Source: Carnobacterium sp. CP1 (GTDB lineage: Bacteria; Bacillota; Bacilli; Lactobacillales; Carnobacteriaceae). Taken from it: a stretch of 64,000 nt of DNA. Within the stretch, counting starts at the first letter, position 1, and every line of letters begins with the position of its first letter. Below, piece after piece: positions 1 through 9,262 of the stretch. The notes beneath the pieces were generated by a model. That model saw only the letters and a list, made by a program, of their open reading frames with translations, was not told the DNA's origin and did no database searches. The position numbers and the translations under genes were made by a program. The stretch is from contig NZ_CP010796.1 in assembly GCF_001483965.1 (NCBI RefSeq), forward strand, positions 248,001 to 312,000. Reading direction: 5' to 3'.

Positions 1-486
1 CCATCAGGAGGCGATAAAAAGCATTTTCCGATTGCTTTTAACATATTGCCGCAAATTGATGTTTTTGCAGAGGGCGGTTACACTTATGAAGAGTGGAAAA
101 TGATCAATGAAACTAAAAAAATCATGTCTGACGATCATATCAAAGTTTCAGCTACTTGCGTTCGTGTTCCGGTGGTTTCTGGACATTCAGAGTCAGTTTA
201 TATCGAAGTAGCAGATGAAAGTGCTACTGTTGCAGGGATTCAAGATGTATTGCGTATAGCCCCTGGTGTAGAACTACAAGATGATCCAGCAACGCAATTG
301 TACCCAACTCCTCTTACTGCAGTAGGGAAAAAAGAAACCTTTGTAGGAAGAATCAGACAAGATGTAGATGAAAAATTGGGTTTCCATATGTGGGTCGTTT
401 CTGATAATTTAGTCAAAGGCGCAGCTTGGAATTCTATTCAGATTGCTGAAAGTCTGCATAGCTTAGATTTAGTAAAAGAAAAATAG
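1..486 (+). CDS. asd: Aspartate-semialdehyde dehydrogenase, C-terminal part (5' end outside window)
   Basis: The reading frame is open from base 1, so this is the last 161 codons of a gene that begins upstream. The enzyme reduces aspartyl phosphate to aspartate semialdehyde, the branch point to lysine/diaminopimelate, threonine and methionine. The visible part has the family's C-terminal features: FPIAFN, a YTYEEWKM helix, and the SATCVRVPV and GHSE stretches around the substrate-binding His/Glu. The N-terminal NADP-binding domain and catalytic Cys lie outside the window. It is followed 40 bases later by dapA, the next step towards diaminopimelate, so the two probably form an operon. Confidence 0.93.
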   Translation, partial: PSGGDKKHFPIAFNILPQIDVFAEGGYTYEEWKMINETKKIMSDDHIKVSATCVRVPVVSGHSESVYIEVADESATVAGIQDVLRIAPGVELQDDPATQLYPTPLTAVGKKETFVGRIRQDVDEKLGFHMWVVSDNLVKGAAWNSIQIAESLHSLDLVKEK

Positions 487-526
487 TCAGCTAATAAAGT
501 TGTTTTTGAAAGAGAAGGTGAACGGA

Positions 527-1405
527 ATGGATTTTAAGAAAGCAAGAGTGATCACAGCGATGGCGACACCCTTTAACGCTGAAGGCCAAATGGATTTCAG
601 CAAATTAGAAACGTTGATCGACTATCTTTTGTCCAACGGCAGTGAAGGATTAGTGGTCGGCGGAACAACTGGCGAGTCACCTACATTATCACGAGATGAA
701 AAAGTGAGCTTATACCAAAAAACAGTTGAATTGGTAAATGGCCGTGTACCGATTATTGCAGGGACAGGTTCGAATAATACGGCTGAAACGATTTCTTTCA
801 CTAAAGAAGTCGAACAAATGAATGGAATCGATGCAGTACTGGTCGTAGCTCCTTATTATAATAAGCCTAATCAAGCAGGACTATATGCTCATTTTGAGGC
901 GGTTTCTCAAAATACGAAACTGCCGATCATCATTTATAATGTACCTGGCCGAACAGGTGTGGCAATCGAACCTGCTACAACGATTCGTTTAGCAGCATTG
1001 GATAATATTATTGGTGTGAAAGAATGTTTAGGAATGGATGCAATCAGTGAAATCGTAGAACAAACCAATGATGATTTTCTGGTTTATTCAGGAGAAGATA
1101 ATTTAGCTTATCCTGCATTTTGCGTTGGAGCAACAGGTGTGATTTCCGTTGCCAGCCATCTATTTGGTAAAGAAATGGTTGAAATGTTTGATTTATTTGA
1201 ATCAAGAGAAGTGGCAGAAGCGGCAAAAGTACACCGTCAATTGGTGCCTAAAATGGCTAGTTTATTCACTGTACCTTCGCCGGCACCGGTTAAGATGGCA
1301 TTGAACCATTTAGGCGTAGATGTAGGCGGGTTAAGATTGCCTCTTGTAGCTTGTTCCAATGAAGAAGAGCAAAAGATATTAACTGTATTAGAGCTAGGCG
1401 ACTAG
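527..1405 (+). CDS. dapA: 4-hydroxy-tetrahydrodipicolinate synthase
   Basis: DapA (292 aa) condenses aspartate semialdehyde with pyruvate, the first committed step to diaminopimelate and lysine. Visible signatures are the GGTTGESPTLS phosphate-loop region, YYNKPNQ, the YNVPGRTG tyrosine region and the Schiff-base lysine in GVKECLG. The frame is open back to a TTG at 500, but the ATG at 527 has an AAGGTG ribosome site just upstream and starts at the usual point (MDFKKARVITAMATPF), so I chose it. The length is normal for the family. It sits directly after asd and before rnjB; asd-dapA-rnjB is a familiar Firmicutes order. Confidence 0.95.
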   Translation: MDFKKARVITAMATPFNAEGQMDFSKLETLIDYLLSNGSEGLVVGGTTGESPTLSRDEKVSLYQKTVELVNGRVPIIAGTGSNNTAETISFTKEVEQMNGIDAVLVVAPYYNKPNQAGLYAHFEAVSQNTKLPIIIYNVPGRTGVAIEPATTIRLAALDNIIGVKECLGMDAISEIVEQTNDDFLVYSGEDNLAYPAFCVGATGVISVASHLFGKEMVEMFDLFESREVAEAAKVHRQLVPKMASLFTVPSPAPVKMALNHLGVDVGGLRLPLVACSNEEEQKILTVLELGD

Positions 1406-1439
1406 TGAGACAAGAATAGAGAGAAATAGAGGTGAAGAA

Positions 1440-3119
1440 ATGAGTAACATTAAAATTATTTCGCTAGGTGGCGTACGTGAAAATGGTAAAAATATGTACG
1501 TTGTTGAAGTGGAAGATGAAATTTTTGTCTTAGATTGCGGGTTAATGTACCCCGAGACAGAATTGTTAGGAATCGACATCGTCATTCCCGACTTTAGTTA
1601 TTTAGAAGAAAATCGCGACCGTGTAACTGGCGTTTTCTTAACACACGGGCATGAAGATGCAATAGGAGCGCTGCCTTATTTTCTTCAGAAGTTTGATGTT
1701 CCCGTTTTTGGAACAGAACTAACCATTGCGTTAGCTAAATTATTTGTTGAAAAAGATAGCCAGACAAGCAAATTTGATGACTACCATGTCATTGATGAGA
1801 ACACTGAAATTGAATTTGGCAATGCAGTCTTGAGTTTCTTTAGAACCACGCATACGATTCCAGATTCAGTAGGAGTAACGTTAAAAACAGATGAAGGCAG
1901 TATCGTTTATACTGGAGACTTTAAATTTGACCAAAGTGCAACGCCAGCTTATCAAACAGATTTAGCTAAAATCAGCGATATTGGAAAAAATAAAGTTCTG
2001 GCTTTGTTAAGTGATTCAAGCGATGCAGAAAGCCCTGTTGAAAATGTGAGCGATTTGAGAGTTGCTGAAGAGGTAGTGGATACTTTCCGTAATACTGAGG
2101 GACGTATTATTGTCGCGAGTGTTGCGAGCAATATTTTACGAATCCAACAAGTCTTAGATGCAGCGTACAAATCTTGGAGAAAAGTGTTTATTACTGGGAA
2201 GCAGTTAGAAGAAATCGTAGACATTGCTATGAAACTCAAAAAAATCAACTTGCCAAGTGAAGATTTGATCGTTCCGATTGAAGATATCGATAAATACAAA
2301 GATGAAGAAATCGTGGTTCTAGAAACGGGAACAACTGGCGAACCAATTAAAACCTTGCGTAAAATGGCAGCAGGAAAACATCCTCAAGTAAATATTAAAG
2401 AAGGCGATTTGATTTATATCGTGACCAGTCCTTCTGTCAGTATGGAAGTTAATGTGGCAACAACAGAAAACATGATTTACCGTGCAGGCGGAGTAGTCAA
2501 ACAAATTTCTGATAATTTGAAAGCTTCTGGCCATGCTACACCAAATGATTTGAAACTGATGTTAAATCTGATCAAGCCAACGTACTTTATCCCAGTTATG
2601 GGAGAGTATCGCCGTTTAGCTGCTCATGCTAAATTAGCTCATGAAGTCGGAATTCCATTTAAAAATATTTTTATACCTGGAAAAGGCGATGTGATCGAAT
2701 ATAAAAATGACCGGATGCATATGTCAGGTCAAGTAGAAGCAGGCAACACGATGGTAGATGGTATTGGTATTGGCGATATTGGAAATATCGTTTTACGTGA
2801 CCGCAAGCTGCTTTCAGAAGATGGTATATTTGTTGCTGTTGTAACGATTAGCCGTAAAAAAGGCAAAATTATGTCTGGTCCTGAAGTAATGACTCGCGGA
2901 TTTGTTTACGTTAAAGAAAATACTGATTTGATTGCCGCAAGCAATGAAATTGTGCGAGAAGTAGTAGAAGACAATTTAAACCATAAAGAATTCGAATGGA
3001 GTCGCTTGAAGCAAGAAATCAGAGATGCTTTAAGTAAATTCTTGTTTGAACAAACGCGCAGAAGACCTGTTATTTTGCCAATTATTATGGAAACGAGTTC
3101 TCGTAACCGTCGAAAATAA
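1440..3119 (+). CDS. rnjB: Ribonuclease J2
   Basis: This 559-aa metallo-beta-lactamase/beta-CASP ribonuclease matches the RNase J family over its full length and is expected to pair with RNase J1 in mRNA decay and processing. The metal motif reads HGHEDA at residues 69-74, where RNase J1 has HGHEDH, so the last metal ligand is Ala. A second J1 motif, VHGEYR, reads VMGEYR here (Met387). TTHTIPDS, GDFKFD and SGHATPND are kept. These losses are typical of the J2 paralogue, known to have weak catalytic activity and to act mainly in complex with J1. The start has a GAGGTGAAG ribosome site. It lies 34 bases after dapA and ends in a strong terminator. Confidence 0.93.
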   Translation: MSNIKIISLGGVRENGKNMYVVEVEDEIFVLDCGLMYPETELLGIDIVIPDFSYLEENRDRVTGVFLTHGHEDAIGALPYFLQKFDVPVFGTELTIALAKLFVEKDSQTSKFDDYHVIDENTEIEFGNAVLSFFRTTHTIPDSVGVTLKTDEGSIVYTGDFKFDQSATPAYQTDLAKISDIGKNKVLALLSDSSDAESPVENVSDLRVAEEVVDTFRNTEGRIIVASVASNILRIQQVLDAAYKSWRKVFITGKQLEEIVDIAMKLKKINLPSEDLIVPIEDIDKYKDEEIVVLETGTTGEPIKTLRKMAAGKHPQVNIKEGDLIYIVTSPSVSMEVNVATTENMIYRAGGVVKQISDNLKASGHATPNDLKLMLNLIKPTYFIPVMGEYRRLAAHAKLAHEVGIPFKNIFIPGKGDVIEYKNDRMHMSGQVEAGNTMVDGIGIGDIGNIVLRDRKLLSEDGIFVAVVTISRKKGKIMSGPEVMTRGFVYVKENTDLIAASNEIVREVVEDNLNHKEFEWSRLKQEIRDALSKFLFEQTRRRPVILPIIMETSSRNRRK

Positions 3120-3120
3120 A

Positions 3121-3157
3121 AAAATCCTGAATCGATTATCGATTCAGGATTTTTTTA
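3121..3157. terminator. Bidirectional terminator between rnjB and opuAC
   Basis: A perfect inverted repeat (AATCCTGAATCGAT at 3123-3136 and its complement at 3138-3151) is flanked by A and T runs. It lies between two convergent genes, and the T run after the stem serves rnjB while the A run serves the minus strand. Confidence 0.9.
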
Positions 3158-3163
3158 TTTTAT

Positions 3164-4054
3164 TTATTTTGCTACATCTTTTGTCCATTCAGCAACACGA
3201 TCAGGGTTTTCTTCAATCCAAGCTTTTGCAGCATCTTTTGGATCTTCACCTTTGTTGATGTTCAGCATAATTTCTTCCATTTCATCAGTTGTCCAGTTGA
3301 ATTGGTCCAATACTTGATACGCTTCTGGCATATCTTCTTTTAATCCTTCACGAACCATTGTATTGATTGTTTCAGCAGCTCCAAAAGAATTTTCTGGATC
3401 CTCTAAATATTTTAAATCATAGGTAGCGAATTTCCAGTGAGGAGACCAACCTGTAACAATGATATCTTCTTCATTGGCAATAGCTTGTTTTAAAGCAACA
3501 GTCATAGCACCTGATGAAGAAGTCTCAACAGACCAGTCGCTTAAATTAGGGTAATCCTCAAGTGATTGTTCAGCTGCAGCTACAACACCAGCACCAGGTT
3601 CAATACCAGTGATGGTTTGTTTTGCTTCGTCTGTTAAATCAGCGATTGAATCAACATCCATATATTCAGGAACGACTAAGCCGATTTTAGCGCCTTCTAA
3701 GTTTTCGCCTAGGTCAACAATTTGGTCACCGTATTTTTCATACTGTGAACCATGAGTTCCTGGTAACCAAGCAGCTACCATCCCATCGACTTCACCACTT
3801 GAGACAGCTTCCCACATGACGGCGTTGTCTAGTGGAACTAAGGTCACATCGTAACCCAGATCTTCTAAAACAGTACCGATGACATTGGTTGAAGCAACTT
3901 CAGTATCCCATTCGACATAAGCTAAATCAATTGCTTGTCCTTTGCCGACAGTATCTTCTTTCGCAGCATCGTCCTCAGCGGCACAACCTGCAGCAACTAA
4001 TGATAAACCTAGCCCGGCTATAAGGCTCAGGCGTTTCCAATTAAATTTTGACAT
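3164..4054 (-). CDS. opuAC: Glycine betaine ABC transporter, substrate-binding lipoprotein
   Basis: This 296-aa lipoprotein begins with MSKFNWKRLSLIAGLGLSL and the lipobox VAAGC (Cys24), so it should be lipid-anchored outside the membrane. The mature part matches the OpuAC/ProX-type glycine-betaine binding family, with Trp-containing stretches such as VEWDTEV, AAWLPGTHG and VTGWSPHW that normally supply the aromatic cage for the quaternary amine. It is the last gene of the opuAA-opuAB-opuAC operon, about 100 bases after the permease. Function as betaine (or proline betaine/carnitine) importer is inferred from family; the exact substrate cannot be read from sequence. Confidence 0.92.
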   Translation of the reverse strand: MSKFNWKRLSLIAGLGLSLVAAGCAAEDDAAKEDTVGKGQAIDLAYVEWDTEVASTNVIGTVLEDLGYDVTLVPLDNAVMWEAVSSGEVDGMVAAWLPGTHGSQYEKYGDQIVDLGENLEGAKIGLVVPEYMDVDSIADLTDEAKQTITGIEPGAGVVAAAEQSLEDYPNLSDWSVETSSSGAMTVALKQAIANEEDIIVTGWSPHWKFATYDLKYLEDPENSFGAAETINTMVREGLKEDMPEAYQVLDQFNWTTDEMEEIMLNINKGEDPKDAAKAWIEENPDRVAEWTKDVAK

Positions 4055-4154
4055 AATTGATTCATCTCCCTTTTCATAATGTTTAATTTTTCAACTATAA
4101 AAGTTTTCAAATTTTAATGTGTTGATAGAGTTAACGGTCTTTTTAATTAATAAA

Positions 4155-5003
4155 TTAGGCTTTTTTATTTAACTTCTGTGTAATGCGGTCAATGATGATC
4201 GCAAGTACAACTAAGCCGATGCCCGATACGAAACCTGTACCGATTTGAGCACGTTGTAGGGAAGAAAGAACTTCTCTTCCAAGACCAGGAGCACCAATCA
4301 TAGAGGCAATAACAACCATGGATAATGCAAGCATAACCGTTTGGTTGATACCAGCCATAATGGTTGATTTAGCTAAAGGCAACTCAACTTTAAATAATTT
4401 TTGTGGTCCTGTACTACCGAAAGCTTCAGCAGCTTCCGCCAGTTCGCTTGAAACTTGACGAATCCCTAAATTAGTAAATCGAACAGTAGGGGGGATAGCG
4501 AAAATTAGAGATGCAAACACCCCAGGTACCATACCAATACCGAAGAAAGCAACGGCAGGAATCAAATAAACGAAAGCAGGCATAGTCTGCATAAAGTCAA
4601 GAACAGGAGACAATATGGCGTTAGCCGTTTTGCTTTTAGCCATTAAAATACCGAATGGAACACCAATGATAACAGACAGTAAGCTGGCCACTAATACTAA
4701 AGTGACGGTATTCATTAGGTTTTCCCAGTGGCCTTGATTATAAATGAACCACAAGCCTACCAGAGAAAAGGCTGCTAATCCAAACTTTTTGCCAGATACA
4801 AAAAACGCTAGCAGAGCAATAAGAATGATAAAAATAATCGGCGGGATAAACAATAGAGTATTTGTAACACCCTCCATAAAAATCTCCGAGTATTTTTGAA
4901 TTGGATTAAAGAGAAACGCAAAGGCTTGAGTAATCCAAGCTGTTAGTTCTTCAACGGCATTTGCTACCGGTAATTTAGGAATCAAATCTAAAATGTTATT
5001 CAT
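4155..5003 (-). CDS. opuAB: Glycine betaine ABC transporter, permease
   Basis: This 282-aa multi-spanning inner-membrane protein of the OpuAB/ProW family carries the ABC permease (EAA) loop, seen as [24 protein letters not shown] put the start at the ATG ending at 5003, which has a GAGGAGGATT ribosome site, and not at an upstream ATG at 5027 that lacks one. With this start it overlaps the last 8 bases of opuAA, so translation is likely coupled. It works with the ATPase before it and the binding lipoprotein after it. Confidence 0.93.
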   Translation of the reverse strand: MNNILDLIPKLPVANAVEELTAWITQAFAFLFNPIQKYSEIFMEGVTNTLLFIPPIIFIILIALLAFFVSGKKFGLAAFSLVGLWFIYNQGHWENLMNTVTLVLVASLLSVIIGVPFGILMAKSKTANAILSPVLDFMQTMPAFVYLIPAVAFFGIGMVPGVFASLIFAIPPTVRFTNLGIRQVSSELAEAAEAFGSTGPQKLFKVELPLAKSTIMAGINQTVMLALSMVVIASMIGAPGLGREVLSSLQRAQIGTGFVSGIGLVVLAIIIDRITQKLNKKA

Positions 5004-6195
5004 GTACTGAATCCTCCTCACTTTCACCAGCTAGCGCGGCGATAACCGCACCTCTGACAATAATTCCAACTAGTTTGCCATTGTCAACTACTGCAACAGG
5101 AGTTGTTGAATCATGGATAACAGAGAAAATATCGTTCATAGTTGTTGTTCTAGTGACGATTGGAATATCCGTTCTAAGGATGGTTTCAATTTTTGTGATG
5201 CCATCTTTACGTGCTGTAGAAGCATCCTCGGCAGTAATGTATCCTTGTAAGTTTCGACTGCTGTCAACCACTAAAATACTAGATAGACCTTCGCGGCGCA
5301 TTTGTTCCAAAGCCACACGCGGACCATGATTTTTGATGTTTACAGTCTCAGGACGTTTCATAATGTGTTCAGCTGTCAATACTTTAGAACGGTCTACGTC
5401 TTCAACAAATCGTTCCACGTAATCATTTGCTGGATTCATTAAGATTTCTTCTGGAGTACCGATTTGAACAATTACGCCATCTTTCATTAAAGCAATCCGG
5501 TCACCGATTCGTAAAGCTTCATTTAAATCATGTGTGATAAAGATGATAGTTTTTTTAACGTTAGCTTGTAAATCAACTAACTCGTCTTGCATTTCTTTCC
5601 GGATCAATGGGTCTAAAGCAGAAAAAGCTTCATCCATTAATAAGATTTCAGGATTATTGGCTAATGCACGAGCTAAGCCGACACGTTGTTGCATACCACC
5701 TGAAAGTTGGTGAGGGTATTGATCCCGGTAATCTCCTAAACTTGCATTTTCCAAAGCTTTTATCGCTTTTTCAGAACGTTCTTTCTTATCAACACCTTGG
5801 ATTTCTAATCCGTATTCAGTATTTTCTAAAATAGTACGGTGCGGGAATAAAGCAAAGTTTTGAAAAACCATGCTTAGTTTTTCACGGCGAACTTGACGTA
5901 AAGCTTTCTTATCCATTTTAGATAAGTTTTCTCCATCAATATAGATGTTTCCTTTTGTAGCATCAATCAATCGGTTGAACATACGCACTAACGTAGATTT
6001 TCCACTACCGGATAACCCCATGATAACAAAAACTTCACCTTCTTCAATCGTGAAGCTGACATCATTCACACCAACTGTAGCTCCGGTCTCTTTTAAAATT
6101 TCTTGCTTTGTTTTGTTTTGTTCCAATAACTCCAAAGCACGGTCACTTTTTTTACCGAAAATTTTCGTGACGTTCTCAACTTTTATTTTTGACAA
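4996..6195 (-). CDS. opuAA: Glycine betaine ABC transporter, ATPase with CBS domains
   Basis: The 399-aa ATPase energises betaine import. Walker A is GLSGSGKST, the signature is [15 protein letters not shown], and Walker B is ILLMDEAF followed by SALDP. The C-terminal third (from about residue 270) holds two CBS modules, which in OpuA sense ionic strength or nucleotides. The frame is open to a GTG at 6204, but the AAAGGAG ribosome site overlaps that codon; the TTG at 6195 lies 8 bases after it and gives the usual start [14 protein letters not shown], so I prefer it. It is the first gene of the operon. Confidence 0.92.
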   Translation of the reverse strand: MSKIKVENVTKIFGKKSDRALELLEQNKTKQEILKETGATVGVNDVSFTIEEGEVFVIMGLSGSGKSTLVRMFNRLIDATKGNIYIDGENLSKMDKKALRQVRREKLSMVFQNFALFPHRTILENTEYGLEIQGVDKKERSEKAIKALENASLGDYRDQYPHQLSGGMQQRVGLARALANNPEILLMDEAFSALDPLIRKEMQDELVDLQANVKKTIIFITHDLNEALRIGDRIALMKDGVIVQIGTPEEILMNPANDYVERFVEDVDRSKVLTAEHIMKRPETVNIKNHGPRVALEQMRREGLSSILVVDSSRNLQGYITAEDASTARKDGITKIETILRTDIPIVTRTTTMNDIFSVIHDSTTPVAVVDNGKLVGIIVRGAVIAALAGESEEDSVHE

Positions 6196-6204
6196 AGTAT
6201 CCAC

Positions 6205-6567
6205 TCCTTTATTTTTTTTACATCCTCTAGTGCACCCTATAGTCTATAGAAATGCGAGAAACGTTTGTTGAAGAAGAATAACCTTTCATTTTTAATTTAA
6301 TCTCAAATAGAAATGAATGGCTATAAAGCCAGTTTTTACTCAAAACAAGCTTCCCGAATAAGGCACAAAAATGAGTGTAACATTATCTTGAAGAAATGAA
6401 AACAAAAGTGATTTTCATAAATCATCAATAACAGCTTGTTTTCATTGTCATAGCAGAGCTATGAGCAGAAAATAAGAAATTGGTAAGAATTAACACATGG
6501 GAGGAAAATTCATCTTTTTTTAAAATAAATAACAAAGCAGGACAAGCCTTACAGAGGAAGTTACTTC
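6205..6567. other. Divergent intergenic region, opuAA to HD hydrolase
   Basis: There is no gene in this A+T-rich stretch. On the minus strand a weak promoter for opuA can be drawn, TTCAAC (complement of 6267-6272) and TATAGA (complement of 6243-6248) with an 18-base spacer. Two inverted repeats lie at 6396-6405/6436-6445 (ATGAAAACAA and its complement) and 6449-6454/6458-6463 (CATAGC and GCTATG). I see no known riboswitch or RNA family. Confidence 0.4.
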
Positions 6568-6596
6568 TTGTGATTTCATCGGTAGATTGATAAACT
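6568..6596 (+). promoter_or_regulatory. Putative promoter of the HD hydrolase gene
   Basis: TTGTGA (6568-6573), a 17-base spacer and TAAACT (6591-6596) preceded by TGA, an extended -10. It lies 50 bases before the start codon at 6646. Confidence 0.5.
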
Positions 6597-6645
6597 AGAA
6601 TGGATAAAATAACAAAGAGAAAATAAAATCCAAGGAGTCTATTAA

Positions 6646-7311
6646 ATGGTATCCGGACATCAAAAGCAAATTTTAAAACAAACAGAAGAGTATGTTTATG
6701 ATTTATTAAAAGATGATGCTAGTGGTCATGACTGGTGGCATATTGACCGCGTGCGAAATGTAGCTAAAACGATCGCGATACAAGAGACTGAAGAAGTAAA
6801 CTTTTTTATCTGTGAAATGGCAGCACTGTTACACGATGTCGCTGATGGGAAGTTAAACAAGAGCGAAGCAGCAGGAGAAGAAAAAATTCGTAATTGGCTC
6901 AAAACTATTGAATTGGAAGAACAAGAACGGATGGCTATTTTAGATATTATTTTACATTTGTCGTATAAAGGCGGAACGAATAAAAAAAGACTTTCTTCAT
7001 TAGAAGGGAAAATAGTTCAGGATGCAGATCGTTTAGATGCTATGGGAGCTGTTGGAATTGCTCGGACAATGGCTTATACCGGAGCACACGGTCGTCTGAT
7101 TCACCATCCAGACCTTCTTCCAAGAGAAAATTTAACGCTTGAACAGTACCGTTCTGGTGAAGATACTGGCATCATGCATTTTTATGAGAAGCTTTTAAAA
7201 TTAAAAAGTACGATGAATACATCCGTTGGCAAAAAAATGGCAAGTCACCGACATATTTATATGGAAAACTATCTAAAGGAGTTTTTTCAAGAGTGGGAAG
7301 GCGACCGTTGA
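6646..7311 (+). CDS. HD-domain metal-dependent phosphohydrolase (YedJ/YpgQ-like)
   Basis: This 221-aa protein has an HD domain over most of its length: HDWWHIDRV (first His), LLHDVADGK (the HD pair) and QDADRLDAMGAVG (last Asp). The DAMGAVGIARTMAY stretch is typical of the YedJ/YpgQ group; B. subtilis YpgQ was reported to be a manganese-dependent nucleoside triphosphate pyrophosphohydrolase, so a house-cleaning nucleotide hydrolase is a reasonable but unproved role. The start has an AAGGAG ribosome site. The gene is followed by an acetyltransferase and an anchored repeat protein on the same strand, with short gaps. Confidence 0.85.
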   Translation: MVSGHQKQILKQTEEYVYDLLKDDASGHDWWHIDRVRNVAKTIAIQETEEVNFFICEMAALLHDVADGKLNKSEAAGEEKIRNWLKTIELEEQERMAILDIILHLSYKGGTNKKRLSSLEGKIVQDADRLDAMGAVGIARTMAYTGAHGRLIHHPDLLPRENLTLEQYRSGEDTGIMHFYEKLLKLKSTMNTSVGKKMASHRHIYMENYLKEFFQEWEGDR

Positions 7312-7390
7312 AAAATAGAAGCACTAAACAAAGTTTAAGCTAGAACTCGTGGTACGATTAGGTGAAATTTATAGAGGCGGTGAAGGCTAT

Positions 7391-7870
7391 ATGGTACTGG
7401 CTGATGAAATAATATTGAAAGAAGCTACAATAGCAGATGCAGTTCTATTTGAAAACTATCAATTAAAAGAAACACCTTATACTGTTAAGCCGATGACAGC
7501 AATGACCGATAGTCTCCATGAAACTAAAAAATTTCCGGTTTTGATTTTAAAGGAAGAAACCTTAGTAGGATTTTTCATTTTACAAAAAGAAAAGGGGTTT
7601 TCGACTTATCCAACCGAGGAGAATGCTTTATTATTACATGCGCATTCCATTGACGAGCGTTTTCAAAACAAAGGATACGGAAAACTTTCGATGGAACGAT
7701 TGCCGCTATTCATTAAAGAAAATTTTGATTCGATCGATGAGATTGTATTAGCAGTTGACTATGATAATCTAAGCGGGCAAATGCTGTATTTAAAAACGGG
7801 ATTTGTCGATACAAAAAAACGAAGCAAGGAAGATGGAGCGTACAAGTTTATTTACTCAAAAAAAATATAG
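7391..7870 (+). CDS. GNAT-family N-acetyltransferase
   Basis: A 159-aa Gcn5-related acetyltransferase. The acetyl-CoA loop is visible as ERFQNKGYGKLSMERL (Q-x-x-G-x-G type), followed by the conserved AVDYDNLSGQMLYLKTGF segment of motif B. The frame extends to a GTG at 7349, but that codon has no ribosome site; the ATG at 7391 follows a GGTGAAGG and begins close to the domain. The substrate cannot be deduced. It ends 3 bases before the region of the next gene's frame, so it may be co-transcribed with it. Confidence 0.8.
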   Translation: MVLADEIILKEATIADAVLFENYQLKETPYTVKPMTAMTDSLHETKKFPVLILKEETLVGFFILQKEKGFSTYPTEENALLLHAHSIDERFQNKGYGKLSMERLPLFIKENFDSIDEIVLAVDYDNLSGQMLYLKTGFVDTKKRSKEDGAYKFIYSKKI

Positions 7871-7921
7871 TACATGAAAGATAAAAAACAAAACAGAGAA
7901 AGACCAGAAGGGATTCAGAAA

Positions 7922-8998
7922 ATGACTAAAAAAAATATCGTTCTTTCACTTCTTGTGCTGCTAACGGTAGCAACGATCATGGGGGGCACTAAATACCATC
8001 GTTATGTACAAACTGAAAAATTTAAACAAGCAGAACAAAAGCTAGATGAGACAAAAGAAGCAGAAAAGCTAGTCGCTGCTTTATTTGAAACGGAAGCAAA
8101 AGAGACGTTAGCAAAAGGTATTACGGAAAAGCAACTATCAATTGCTTTAGATAAAGTCAAAGAACTTCCTGACAGCCCTTTAAAAAAAGAGCTTCTAACT
8201 GAAGTGAGAGCAGCCGAAGAAGGGTATCAAGCTCAAAAAGTTGTTCAATCTTTGTTAATAGATAATATATTAGCTGACGAAGTGTCTGAAAGCCAATTAG
8301 AACAAGCACAAACTCATTTAGAAAAAATAAAAAAACGTTTTCCGTTGCTATATGACGAATTGAAGGTATATTTGACTGAAGCGAAAGATCAATATGAAGC
8401 AATAAAAAAAGCTGAGAAAACTTTAGCTGAATTGTTTGAGGAGCCCAAAACAGAAATAGTCAAAGAAGATGTTACTCAAGTGCAGTACGATGAAGTAAAA
8501 GCAATGATTACAGCGATAAAAAATAAGAAAGTCCAAACAGCACTTTTTGAAACATTAGCGTTGGTAGAAACTAAATTAAGGGTTATAGAACAACAACTGC
8601 TTCAAGAACAAGAAGAACAAGAACGAGTGTTGGAAGAAGAACGACTGGCTGAGCAAGAACGAATGGAAGCAATTGAAAAAGAGGCTGCTCTGCAAGAAGA
8701 GTCGGAACAAGATGAAGCATCAACTTCTACCTCTGTCAAAAGCAGCACAACGAATCAAAATACATGGCAGCCCACTCCTAAGACAACAAAGAGTCCTCAA
8801 AGCAACTGGACGGCGCCACAAAAAGATACGCAAGAACCAGAACTTCCAGCTAAAGAAAATTCTTCAGATACGGCTGAAGAGCCAGAAGATTCTTCGAGTC
8901 CAGAGATACCTAAAGACTCTGAGGTTGACATAGACTCAGGTTCAAACGATAAAGAGGAAATGAATCAAGAAAGTTCAGCTTTTTCATCGGCTGAATAA
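7922..8998 (+). CDS. Membrane-anchored extracellular protein with three tandem helical repeats
   Basis: The 358-aa product begins with a short basic stretch and one hydrophobic segment (about residues 6-22) with no lipobox, so it is probably an N-in/C-out anchored protein. Residues 47-103, 104-160 and 161-221 look like three copies of one helical unit with the pattern A-x-K-x-V-x-x-LF, then V/T-x-x-Q, then L-K-x-x-L. This resembles the three-helix repeats annotated in Gram-positive surface proteins as Cry1Ac domain D-VI-like. Residues 222-262 form a charged Glu/Gln coiled coil, and the rest is a disordered Ser/Thr/Pro/Glu tail without LPXTG. The ATG at 7922 has an AGAAGGG ribosome site; an upstream ATG at 7874 does not. 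Function unknown. Confidence 0.7.
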   Translation: MTKKNIVLSLLVLLTVATIMGGTKYHRYVQTEKFKQAEQKLDETKEAEKLVAALFETEAKETLAKGITEKQLSIALDKVKELPDSPLKKELLTEVRAAEEGYQAQKVVQSLLIDNILADEVSESQLEQAQTHLEKIKKRFPLLYDELKVYLTEAKDQYEAIKKAEKTLAELFEEPKTEIVKEDVTQVQYDEVKAMITAIKNKKVQTALFETLALVETKLRVIEQQLLQEQEEQERVLEEERLAEQERMEAIEKEAALQEESEQDEASTSTSVKSSTTNQNTWQPTPKTTKSPQSNWTAPQKDTQEPELPAKENSSDTAEEPEDSSSPEIPKDSEVDIDSGSNDKEEMNQESSAFSSAE

Positions 8999-9030
8999 AG
9001 CGTATGGATTAAGCCGGCCGGAAGAAAGAG

Positions 9031-9059
9031 TTGACAAAAAGCTTTTTTGTCCGTAGTAT
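9031..9059 (+). promoter_or_regulatory. Promoter of the thiT riboswitch transcript
   Basis: TTGACA (9031-9036), a 17-base spacer and TAGTAT (9054-9059), about 25 bases before the TPP aptamer. Confidence 0.7.
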
Positions 9060-9088
9060 TTGAAGAGTAAAAACTAACTGAACAACCA

Positions 9089-9262
9089 TCACAAAGGGGT
9101 GCTGTAAAAAGCTGAGATTGAATCCTAGATTCTGACCCTTCGAACCTGTTCGTTAACACGAGCGTAGGAATTGTGACGGGGCAAATGATTTATCTTAAAA
9201 GATAATTTGAGCTCCTCCTTTGTTGTGTGGCACTGTTCGACACACTAAAGGAGGATTTTTTT
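9089..9262 (+). promoter_or_regulatory. TPP (THI-box) riboswitch with expression platform
   Basis: The aptamer spans 9089-9176. It has P1 arms TCACAA (9089-9094) and TTGTGA (9171-9176), the GGGGTGC segment, GCTGAGA at 9111-9117, the ACCCTTCGAACCTG core and the GCGTAGGAA segment. Downstream, TCCTCCTTT (9213-9221) pairs with AAAGGAGGA (9247-9255), extended by GTGTG/CACAC, and is followed by seven T up to the start codon of thiT at 9263. The same hairpin therefore hides the thiT ribosome site and looks like an intrinsic terminator. TPP binding should favour it and turn thiT off. Confidence 0.95.

Noticed and set aside
1952..2534. Minus-strand open frames opposite rnjB and most other antisense frames in the window
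   Set aside because: They lie over strongly supported genes, lack ribosome sites and have compositions typical of reverse-complement shadows.
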